Assembly (NCBI GenBank): GCA_025358195.1
Contig: JANYKP010000069.1
Coordinates: 1 to 7,582 of the forward strand
DNA from: Cyclobacteriaceae bacterium
GTDB lineage: Bacteria; Bacteroidota; Bacteroidia; Cytophagales; Cyclobacteriaceae
Reading direction: 5' to 3'
Length of the DNA stretch: 7,582 bases
In this document: one piece after another, positions 1 to 5,112 of the stretch
How the letters are laid out: each line of letters starts with the position of its first letter
How positions within the stretch are numbered: position 1 is the stretch's first letter
Translations under genes and position numbers: made by a program
Notes under the pieces: generated by a model
Database searches by the model: none
What the model was told of the DNA's origin: nothing
The model's input: only the letters and a program-made list of their open reading frames with translations

Positions 1-359
1 CTTCTTAGTGTAATGGTTAATTCTTTTTCATGCACTTTGTATTTTATTTGATAAGGCTCAAGAAGTTTATCCAGTAAATCACCTAATGTCTGATCTGTGG
101 CATTAAACGTAATGGTCTTATCAAAATCCAGTTGATCTTCACTGTAAACGAACTTCACTTTACCTATCCTTTCAATTTCCTTCAAGGCTTTTTCGAGCGG
201 GACATCTTCAAGGTTAAGTGTGATCCTCGTTTCCAGCAATTGACCATCGCTGTTGTGTGCCATTGAAACGCCGGCGATGATCATGGCAATCATTGTCTGT
301 GCTGCACATATCTTCATAATCTTCCAGAATTTTGTTTTATCCGTAAACCATTTTTTCAT
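1..359 (-). CDS. SusC/RagA-type TonB-dependent receptor, N-terminal part (runs off left edge)
   Basis: The first 119 codons of an outer-membrane receptor; the rest lies beyond position 1. The start is the ATG at 359. Residues 1-36 look like a signal sequence: Lys-rich start, then a hydrophobic stretch around 18-33. Residues about 45-115 match the STN (secretin and TonB N-terminus) fold, with the typical LNLEDVPLEKALKEI opening and the FVYSEDQL segment. In Bacteroidota an STN domain ahead of a SusC-like barrel marks receptors that signal through a periplasmic FecR protein to an ECF sigma factor. Exactly such genes lie upstream (552-1490 and 1673-2230), so this is probably the regulated target and the signal input of that cassette. 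The barrel, the plug and any SusD partner are outside the window, so the substrate cannot be told. Confidence 0.9.
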   Translation of the reverse strand, partial: MKKWFTDKTKFWKIMKICAAQTMIAMIIAGVSMAHNSDGQLLETRITLNLEDVPLEKALKEIERIGKVKFVYSEDQLDFDKTITFNATDQTLGDLLDKLLEPYQIKYKVHEKELTITLR

Positions 360-452
360 ATTTTTAACTGTTTTGTTTGTTTCCTCGATAGAAAAAGACA
401 AAGCACCCTCCGTACCGGCCCCTGCAAGGGCTGGATTAGTACTGAAGGGACA

Positions 453-480
453 AAACAGGAGTGGTGAAACACTCCTGTTT
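453..480 (-). terminator. Perfect 11-bp hairpin between fecR and the receptor gene
   Basis: AAACAGGAGTG (453-463) pairs perfectly with CACTCCTGTTT (470-480) around a 6-nt loop. It lies about 70 nt after the FecR stop codon and about 95 nt before the receptor start. Read on the minus strand, the stem runs out into GTTTTGTCCC, only a short U-run. On the plus strand it is followed by six T, but no plus-strand gene needs it. The best reading is a terminator or attenuator that separates sigma/fecR transcription from the receptor gene, which in such cassettes usually has its own ECF-dependent promoter. I could not find a convincing promoter in 360-450. Confidence 0.55.
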
Positions 481-551
481 ATTTTTTAGGAAGTATTGGT
501 AGGGAGAAAAAGGAAGGCGTTCATATTTGTAGTAGGTTAGGTTCTCAAAAA

Positions 552-1490
552 TTACTTACACCCTGCTCCGGTTACTGTAACGATATTACCGTCTATTTTA
601 TACTTAAAATCCAGTACCTCTGAGATCATTTGAAATGTGCTCTCCAGGGAATGGTCGGTAAAATCAGCGGTGATCCTGCATTTGGTTATCTGATTGTTCT
701 CAATCTTAACATCTATTTCAAATTTCTTCTCAATTCTATCTAAAACCTTGTCCAGCGTTGCATTCATAAACTGCATGTCGTATTCCGTGTCCTTCGTTAA
801 TGTAGAAACCTCGGTCTCGTTCAAAGGTGTTTTTATTAGGTCCGTTTTTCCGGTATAGATTATTTTTTGATTCGGTTCCACATCGATTCCTGCTTTATCA
901 TTTTCCGATGAGAGATTGACCCTTCCGGTCAGCACTTCAAGCTCCAGGCTATTGTTTAGAGTCTTCACGCTAAAACTTGTACCCAACACCTTAATTGTTA
1001 TTTCACCGCACTTAAGAATGAAAGGTCGGTTGGCATCTTTGGTCACTTCAAAAAGCGCCTCGCCTGTAAGTTCAGCATACCGTCCTGTTTCACCTGGTTT
1101 TTCATAATAACTGAGCTTGCTCTCTTCACCCCGTAACCACACAATTGTTCCGTCATTGAGGATCATTTTTTCAACTCCATCCGAACCGTTGTAGCCATTC
1201 CAAATGAAATAGGATACAGCAAGTAATAAAGCTGCCGCAATTCCAATAGCCCATTGAAAAACAGGAATTTCTCTTGTCCGGAGGGGCTGCTTCGTGATCT
1301 GGCCTTCATCCTGAATGGTCCCCGTGATCTTTTGGAAAATCTTTTCCTCATCCTCCTTGCTCAGTTCAAGGTCTGTGACATCATCTGTTTTTACAACATC
1401 AAGCCATGCCTCAATCTTGATCCTTTCCTTTTCACTGACTTTGCCAGTCAGGTACCGTTGGAGCAACTGGTCAAAATTTGATTTTTCCAT
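552..1490 (-). CDS. FecR-family anti-sigma factor / sigma regulator
   Basis: A 312-residue inner-membrane protein. Residues 1-60 form a short cytoplasmic part with the LLQRYLTGKVSEKE pattern that binds the ECF sigma factor in this family. One membrane segment lies at about 79-97 (FQWAIGIAAALLLAVSYFIW). The periplasmic FecR domain follows at about 106-195, with LNDGTIVWLR, ELTGEALFEV and VLGTSFSV motifs. A C-terminal DUF4974-type domain at about 239-308 (MNATLDKVLDRIEKKF) resembles an STN fold. By family knowledge it receives a signal from the STN domain of the outer-membrane receptor and releases or activates its sigma factor. The neighbours on both sides fit: sigma gene 182 bp upstream, receptor gene 192 bp downstream. 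Length and domain order are normal for the family, and nothing is missing. Confidence 0.95.
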   Translation of the reverse strand: MEKSNFDQLLQRYLTGKVSEKERIKIEAWLDVVKTDDVTDLELSKEDEEKIFQKITGTIQDEGQITKQPLRTREIPVFQWAIGIAAALLLAVSYFIWNGYNGSDGVEKMILNDGTIVWLRGEESKLSYYEKPGETGRYAELTGEALFEVTKDANRPFILKCGEITIKVLGTSFSVKTLNNSLELEVLTGRVNLSSENDKAGIDVEPNQKIIYTGKTDLIKTPLNETEVSTLTKDTEYDMQFMNATLDKVLDRIEKKFEIDVKIENNQITKCRITADFTDHSLESTFQMISEVLDFKYKIDGNIVTVTGAGCK

Positions 1491-1672
1491 GGTGATAGCT
1501 TCTGGATGACAACCTGTACGAATTTAAGCAAGAGAAACCCGCTTTCTTATATAAAGTGCCCTTAAAAGGTGAATACACTTATCCCATGTTCAGGAATTTT
1601 TAACATTTTTATGGATACCGCGAAATTTGGCAACTACTGCCTTCGGGACCCGGCGGGCAGACCTGACTTAGC

Positions 1673-2230
1673 CTATTCTATGGACATGTTTGGATAAGAA
1701 GAGCGCAAGTGGCTAAAAGCCTTGAACATGTACATTTCTACAGTCTTTTTAGTGATGTTCATGCGCTTTGCAATATCTCCGTTGGAGAGATTTTCGTCCA
1801 GGCGGAGTTTGACAGCCACCTGGCAGCGTTCCGGCAGTATGGATATGCTTTTTTCAATCATGGCATACGTGGAGGAGGTGTCCCTCTCTGCCTCGTTGAC
1901 ATTATCGTAGACCGCTTCAAAGAGCCTGTAGTGATCGGCATACTTTTTCTTAACAGTCTTGTGCTGGCAGTATCTGATCACTTTGTATCGCACCATATTG
2001 AAAAGATAGGAACGGAGGGTTTTCACCTGGAGAGTCTCATGCCTGACCCAGAGTGATTCAAAAATATCCTGAATAATTTCTTCACAGTCTTCCTTTAACG
2101 GAATATTCTTTCGCGCATACCTGTAAAGATCTCTGGCATATTTTCTATAGATGGCTTCAAATGCCTTCTTGTCTCCTGCTGTCAGCAAGGCAACCAGTTC
2201 CACATCCGTATCGTCGTGGTGCAGGTTCAT
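1673..2230 (-). CDS. ECF-type RNA polymerase sigma factor
   Basis: A 185-residue sigma factor of the extracytoplasmic-function class found with FecR proteins in Bacteroidota. Residues about 24-90 are region 2 (AFEAIYRKYARDLYRYAR, then EEIIQDIFESLWVRHETL and LRSYLFNMVRYKVI), which binds core polymerase and the -10 element. Residues about 123-177 are region 4 (SILPERCQVAVKLRLDENLSNGDIA, then the ITKKTVEMYMFKAFSHLR helix) for the -35 element. I chose the ATG at 2230; the open frame continues to 2281, but the extra 17 residues are basic, low-complexity and unlike the family, whose members usually start just before the DDTDVELVALL segment. It sits upstream of fecR in the same direction. No clear Shine-Dalgarno is seen. 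A small upstream ORF ends in an ATGA overlap with this start, and a terminator-like hairpin lies in the leader. Confidence 0.93.
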   Translation of the reverse strand: MNLHHDDTDVELVALLTAGDKKAFEAIYRKYARDLYRYARKNIPLKEDCEEIIQDIFESLWVRHETLQVKTLRSYLFNMVRYKVIRYCQHKTVKKKYADHYRLFEAVYDNVNEAERDTSSTYAMIEKSISILPERCQVAVKLRLDENLSNGDIAKRMNITKKTVEMYMFKAFSHLRSSYPNMSIE

Positions 2231-2433
2231 AAAACGCAAGGGCCATCTCCGAAACGGGAGCTTCGTTGAGACTCGACCCAAGGAGAAACTTGTTCGGGTT
2301 TAAAAACTGAAAAAGTAAAAAGTGCGGGGCTTTGCTTACCGTCCTTACTGAGGCTTGAGAAAATGCCCGGGTATCTCAGTAAGCAAGAAGCCACCGCACT
2401 TAGTGCCTTGAATATTTTTGAACTTATTCCCAT
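2227..2433 (-). CDS. Possible 68-residue leader ORF overlapping the sigma-factor start
   Basis: An open frame from an ATG at 2433 runs through the long hairpin and ends with a TGA whose first two bases are the last two of the sigma ATG at 2230 (ATGA overlap). That overlap is typical of translational coupling, and sense codon use looks reasonable. I do not recognise the protein: its start is mildly hydrophobic (IFKALSAVASCLL) and the rest is Ser- and Pro-rich. It may be a real leader peptide whose translation opens the hairpin, or a chance open frame. A 54-codon ORF on the other strand covers part of the same DNA, so at most one is likely to be real. Confidence 0.3.
   Translation of the reverse strand: MGISSKIFKALSAVASCLLRYPGIFSSLSKDGKQSPALFTFSVFKPEQVSPWVESQRSSRFGDGPCVL
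2306..2401 (-). terminator. Long imperfect hairpin with U-rich tail in the leader of the sigma gene
   Basis: Read on the minus strand, the right arm 2379-2401 pairs with 2320-2339 over about 20 bp: 8 bp (2320-2327 with 2394-2401), a one-base bulge at 2393, 5 bp (2328-2332 with 2388-2392), a two-base bulge at 2386-2387, and 7 bp (2333-2339 with 2379-2385). Its downstream end leads directly into CTTTTTACTTTTTC, a strong U-tract. This is the form of an intrinsic terminator, yet it lies about 90 nt upstream of the sigma-factor ATG and downstream of no gene on that strand, so it would act as an attenuator or end a small RNA. Confidence 0.6.
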
Positions 2434-2467
2434 AATCTCATCACTTTCTGTTTCTCAAGCATCAGTA
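2320..2467 (-). promoter_or_regulatory. Candidate attenuator leader with mutually exclusive pairings
   Basis: On the minus strand, in order of transcription: segment 1 (2467-2451, TACTGATGCTTGAGAAA), segment 2 (2401-2375), segment 3 (2362-2344) and segment 4 (2339-2320). Segment 3 can pair with the end of segment 2 (9 perfect bp, 2344-2352 with 2375-2383) or with segment 1 (16 of 17 positions, 2346-2362 with 2451-2467). Segment 2 also pairs with segment 4 to form the terminator-like hairpin. These choices exclude one another in part, as in attenuation leaders and riboswitch expression platforms. No known riboswitch aptamer is recognised. That it controls the downstream sigma gene is inference from position. 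Confidence 0.4.
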
Positions 2468-2527
2468 GTGAGTTGTTTCGGGATTGTATTTGAATTCAGC
2501 AATGTCTGGTTAAGACAAAGGAAATAA
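2363..2527 (+). CDS. Possible 54-residue ORF, unknown
   Basis: An ATG at 2363 opens 54 codons ending in TAA at 2525-2527, on the strand opposite the leader ORF at 2227-2433. The product starts MPGYLSKQEATALSALNIFE, has a moderately hydrophobic middle (LIPIISSLSVSQASVVSCFGIVFEF) and a basic tail (WLRQRK). A GAGG lies 9 bases before the ATG, within the hairpin. I do not recognise it. It may be a fragment of an older gene or chance; the overlapping inverted repeats make it doubtful. Confidence 0.2.
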   Translation: MPGYLSKQEATALSALNIFELIPIISSLSVSQASVVSCFGIVFEFSNVWLRQRK

Positions 2528-2604
2528 ATCAAAATGAAATCTCCTAATATGGAGTATCTCTTTCAGGAGTACAACAGGCTTCTTTGAATAGTTTACTTTA
2601 TTCA

Positions 2605-2868
2605 ATGAAGTTAAAGAAGCACAATTCCCCAAGTCAAAATCCCAAAGAAATACTGAAAAAGATTGGTGCTAAGCTCGTCCGCCTTCGAAAAGAACGGGGA
2701 TATACAAACAGCGATGGTTTTTCCTATGACCAGGCGATTAACAGGTCGCAATACGGTAAGTATGAGGCTGGAAGTAAGGACATGCGTTTGAGTACGTTGA
2801 TTAAGGTCATCAATGCAATGGGACTAACCATTGAAGATTTTTTTGGTGAGGGTCTTGACCAAAAATAA
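2605..2868 (+). CDS. XRE-family helix-turn-helix regulator
   Basis: An 87-residue protein that is almost entirely one DNA-binding domain. Residues about 16-80 carry the XRE fold as it appears in many small Bacteroidota regulators: ILKKIGAKLVRLRKERGY, then a loop (TNSDGFSYDQAI), the recognition-helix region NRSQYGKYEAGSKDM, and the closing LSTLIKVINAMGLTIEDFF. I chose the ATG at 2605; the frame also has a TTG at 2584, which would add seven residues outside the domain. No good ribosome binding site is seen for either. No sensor or catalytic domain is present. It is followed after 138 bp by a second XRE gene in the same direction. The target and role are unknown; small proteins of this type often regulate neighbouring mobile-element genes. 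Confidence 0.85.
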   Translation: MKLKKHNSPSQNPKEILKKIGAKLVRLRKERGYTNSDGFSYDQAINRSQYGKYEAGSKDMRLSTLIKVINAMGLTIEDFFGEGLDQK

Positions 2869-2901
2869 TGTGTGCAGTTAAATAAAGGCTGACGCTCACC
2901 G

Positions 2902-2941
2902 GTCAGGAAAACCGTACAACTCGGTGTCTGGAAAACCTGAC
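2902..2941. promoter_or_regulatory. Nested inverted repeat upstream of the second XRE gene
   Basis: GTCAGG (2902-2907) is mirrored by CCTGAC (2936-2941), and inside it ACCG (2911-2914) by CGGT (2922-2925). The flanks of the arms also share a direct motif, GGAAAACC (2906-2913 and 2929-2937 region). It lies 65 bp before the ATG at 3007 of an XRE regulator. Regulators of this type commonly bind inverted repeats in their own promoter, so an operator is plausible, but the arms are short. Confidence 0.3.
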
Positions 2942-3006
2942 GAAATCAAATTCAATTTGCGATTCTCTCCCAAGAATGACCACTTTCGTCATGTCAAATC
3001 TGGCAA

Positions 3007-3327
3007 ATGGACTCATTCGGAAATCTGATCAGAAGGTTACGTGAATCGAGAGGGCTTCTCCTTCGCGAAGTTGCCTCAAGCCTTGGAATTGATCCTTCCT
3101 TGTTGAGCAGGATTGAGTGCGACAAAAAAAGGGCGACCCGTGCACAGGTAGTTCAATTGGCTGCGATCTTGTCGGCCGATGAGAATGAATTGATCATTTT
3201 CTATCTTCGTGATAATCTGGTCTACGAACTTCTTGGTGAAGAATTGGCAACGCGGGCGATATCCGCTGCGGAGAAAAGGATCAAGTATCTGGCACATCAA
3301 CCGATAGTCCCGGAAGATAAGGGATAG
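3007..3327 (+). CDS. XRE-family regulator of the restriction-modification-associated type
   Basis: A 106-residue protein. Residues about 6-58 are an XRE helix-turn-helix (LIRRLRESRGLLLREVASSLGID, PSLLSRIECDKKRATRAQVVQLAAIL). The LLLREVA opening and the SRIE-C-KKRATR wing are what I know from small Bacteroidota regulators beside DNA methyltransferase and restriction genes, where such proteins time expression of the two activities. The C-terminal 45 residues (DENELIIFYLRDNLVYELLGEELATRAISAAEKRI) form an additional helical part also seen in that group. No methyltransferase or endonuclease is in this window, so it looks orphaned, or it controls the gene 15 bp downstream. The ATG at 3007 is the only sensible start; no Shine-Dalgarno is visible, which is usual in this phylum. 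Confidence 0.85.
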   Translation: MDSFGNLIRRLRESRGLLLREVASSLGIDPSLLSRIECDKKRATRAQVVQLAAILSADENELIIFYLRDNLVYELLGEELATRAISAAEKRIKYLAHQPIVPEDKG

Positions 3328-3342
3328 GAAATCGTCATAAGC

Positions 3343-3654
3343 ATGAAACCGAAAAAACGAAGTACGCAGAACGATATCCGTGGCAATAAGGATCTTAGTA
3401 AGGCGATGATCGCCGAACTCAAGCGCTTTAGGGAGTATCATCCTGCGAACCGTTTTTCGAAAAACCTCCGAAGAATGCTTATCGAATTCCTTATGTTCGA
3501 TGGTGCAACGGAAGCAAGTTATCTCCAGGATCTGCTTTATGATTTGGAGGGCCTGTTTGAGCTGCTTGATGTGCTCGAAACTGCCGATGGCCCCGTGGTG
3601 CACCCGGAACCGCAAGAAGCGTATGGTTTTAGGAAAACTCCTTTAAGAAAATAA
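3343..3654 (+). CDS. Unknown 103-residue protein co-transcribed with the XRE regulator
   Basis: I do not recognise a named family. The protein has a basic, polar start (residues 1-20), then a helical core rich in charged residues: AELKRFREYHPANRFSKNLRRMLIEFLMFDG (24-54), followed by a strongly acidic and hydrophobic helix region YLQDLLYDLEGLFELLDVLE (60-79), and a proline-containing tail. There is no signal peptide, membrane segment or cysteine. It begins 15 bp after the XRE gene in the same direction, with an AGGA 13 bases before the ATG, so the two are probably one operon. The basic/acidic pattern would suit a small partner or adaptor of a DNA- or protein-binding complex, but that is only a guess. 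Its last 26 bp overlap the convergent decayed frame at 3629-3928. Confidence 0.75.
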   Translation: MKPKKRSTQNDIRGNKDLSKAMIAELKRFREYHPANRFSKNLRRMLIEFLMFDGATEASYLQDLLYDLEGLFELLDVLETADGPVVHPEPQEAYGFRKTPLRK

Positions 3655-3928
3655 CACCGGGGTGAAACTTGTTTAGCCGCAGTCCTTTTGATGTAAAATG
3701 GTCAATGATTTCTTGTGCCGAATCAACACCGCAAAGACAGTGATGGTGAAGGTGGAAAATCCTTAGTTCAAAATATTCTTCCGCAGAAAGACTACCGATT
3801 GACCAGTTTTTATACTCATTTGCCAATAGCAAATCGAAAAAGGAGATGATAAGGTCTTTCGCATACTCCATTGACAAAAATAAATTCTATTCTGCAGTAG
3901 ATCAGATTGCAAGACAAAATGTTTTCAT
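3629..3928 (-). pseudogene. Decayed reading frame of unknown function, same phase as the MNT-HEPN gene
   Basis: A coding-like frame runs on the minus strand from an ATG at 3928 to a stop at 3629-3631, broken by TGA (3904-3902) and TAG (3889-3887). Between and after the stops the translation stays protein-like (MKTFCLAI, STAE, NLFLSMEYAKDLIISFFDLL), with bacterial-looking codon use. An intact 80-codon piece begins at an ATG at 3871 and contains a His-rich segment (FHLHHHCLCG) and the ending LRLNKFHPGVIFLKEFS. I do not recognise the family. It could be a nonsense-mutated gene, or a real 80-residue gene with a coincidentally open upstream stretch. It follows the MNT-HEPN gene after 24 bp in the same frame and converges with, and overlaps by 26 bp, the gene at 3343-3654. 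Confidence 0.5.
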
Positions 3929-3952
3929 GATCACTTTGTTAGGCTTGTCCTG

Positions 3953-4822
3953 TCAAGAATACAACGCCGAAAAAGAAGTGATTTTGGCTTTACCTATCCG
4001 TGAAACGATGGATTCCATTTTGGCCACTCTATCAATCAAAACTATCAGTTCTTCCCTGGTGATTTTATAATCGCGTTTGTAACGGGCATCAACATATCCG
4101 CCTTTCAGAAGTTCAAATAAGTGTTCCTCATTCTTATCTGTTTCTGTATTGAATACGGAAAATAACTCTTCAGAATAGGGTTTCGTTTTTCTCCGCAATT
4201 TCCACAGGTTGTGCGTTTTGGGCTTATAATCAGTGAAAACCAGCAAGGTGGCATAGTATAGACTTTCCGCAGCCTGGTGAAGCAAGAAGACACCTGTCCT
4301 GATATTTTCCCTATCCAAGTAAAACCGGCTGCCTTCAATGAACTCTATCCCCTGAGGAAACCACGTATTAAAGTACCGGCTCGCTTTGTCCCTTCTTTCG
4401 GATGATGTTAACTCCCGCGAAGGCGCAAACCGCACATTATTGTTGTCAAAAAGAGAGATGCCTTCATTTACGATGTCAACAAAAAAGTATTCCCCCATTT
4501 CAAGCCCATCATTGATGTATTTTACTTCATGGATTTCGAGGTTCACTGGAGGTTTATACCGTTCAACTCTATCCATGATTGTGCTCTCCTGGACATATGT
4601 CTTTTCCCGGTTATTGTTTGTGACAACGAGAAAGTCATAGTCGCTGATATACTCATGCGTAATTCCGTCATCTGAACAATACCGATCTTCAACATAAGTT
4701 CCTTTCGCGTAGCTGCCAAAAAGAATGATCATTTCCGGGTTCACCACTTCTCGGATAATCTCGGCTATACGCTGGATCTCGTGCTGCTTGTTTTCGGGGA
4801 GATGTGAGAGGGAGGTTTTCAT
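3953..4822 (-). CDS. Single-chain MNT-HEPN protein (nucleotidyltransferase domain plus HEPN domain)
   Basis: A 289-residue fusion. Residues about 12-125 are a minimal nucleotidyltransferase (MNT) domain of the polymerase-beta fold: IILFGSYAKGTYVEDR has the GSxAxG loop (36-41), and SDYDFLVV supplies the DxD pair (D61, D63). An acidic insert (CSDDGITHEYI) separates them. The usual third carboxylate strand reads VNLEIHEV, so that residue is uncertain. Residues about 142-275 are a HEPN domain: VFLLHQAAESLYYATLLVFTDYKPKTHNL and the end motif GGYVDARYKRDYKITREELIVLI. In two-gene MNT/HEPN toxin-antitoxin pairs the MNT protein can modify (AMPylate) the HEPN RNase toxin; here both are in one chain, a form common in Bacteroidota. 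A canonical Rx4-6H RNase motif is not obvious in the C-terminal helix, though R175-x6-H182 exists. The start is the ATG at 4822. Confidence 0.88.
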   Translation of the reverse strand: MKTSLSHLPENKQHEIQRIAEIIREVVNPEMIILFGSYAKGTYVEDRYCSDDGITHEYISDYDFLVVTNNNREKTYVQESTIMDRVERYKPPVNLEIHEVKYINDGLEMGEYFFVDIVNEGISLFDNNNVRFAPSRELTSSERRDKASRYFNTWFPQGIEFIEGSRFYLDRENIRTGVFLLHQAAESLYYATLLVFTDYKPKTHNLWKLRRKTKPYSEELFSVFNTETDKNEEHLFELLKGGYVDARYKRDYKITREELIVLIDRVAKMESIVSRIGKAKITSFSALYS

Positions 4823-5112
4823 TAAATGATAAGAATTCGGATAAAGTAGGTCAAATTACTAAAATCAAGATATCTGTTATGAATACCTAGGTCCAAACTT
4901 CTTTCTTTTTAGAATTGATTATTTTAATATTCTTCAGGTATTCAAAATTCAAGAATACCTAAAGTAAAGACGAGGACTATATAGTGGATTAACTGCCATT
5001 AGTCATTGTAAGATGAAAAATCTTATTGCAATAAAGGATATAGGTTTGAGGCCCAACACCGTGATTGAGCTAAGAAAATACAACCTGTAACGGGAAAAAT
5101 TATGAAAGAAAG
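4823..5112. other. AT-rich gap between hipT and the MNT-HEPN gene
   Basis: This 290-bp stretch is the promoter region of the minus-strand gene starting at 4822 and the 3' end of the hipBST operon. It contains the AGGTATTC repeat cluster (4881-4961). On the plus strand there is a 25-codon ORF (5014-5091, ATG to TAA, starting MKNLIAIKDIGLRPNTVIEL) that I cannot assign; it may be a remnant. I see no terminator with a convincing U-tract after the hipT stop at 5113, and no RNA gene. Confidence 0.5.
4881..4961. repeat. Three copies of AGGTATTC, two forming an inverted repeat
   Basis: GAATACCTA occurs at 4881-4889 and 4953-4961, and the reverse complement AGGTATTC at 4936-4943. The last two copies form an 8-bp stem with a 9-nt loop (AAAATTCAA). 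The first copy extends into the palindrome ACCTAGGT (4884-4891). The cluster sits 60-140 bp upstream of the MNT-HEPN start, so it could be an operator; chance repetition in AT-rich DNA is possible. Confidence 0.4.

Noticed and set aside
253..489. Plus-strand 78-codon ORF over the receptor start
   Set aside because: It is antisense to the clear signal-peptide and STN coding frame and to the hairpin at 453-480, and its product has no recognisable pattern.
1554..1580. Inverted repeat AAGTG/CACTT with inner CCTT/AAGG between sigma and fecR
   Set aside because: Stems are short and interrupted, with no U-run and no clear promoter nearby.
1637..1660. GC-rich hairpin just after the sigma-factor stop (CTGCC/GGCAG with an inner CGG/CCG)
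   Set aside because: There is no U-tract on the minus strand and the stem is broken; it is too weak to call a terminator, and sigma and fecR are probably co-transcribed.
3076..3615. Minus-strand 179-codon ORF
   Set aside because: It lies antisense to two plus-strand genes (3007-3327 and 3343-3654) of which the first has a clear XRE domain; the product looks like a shadow.
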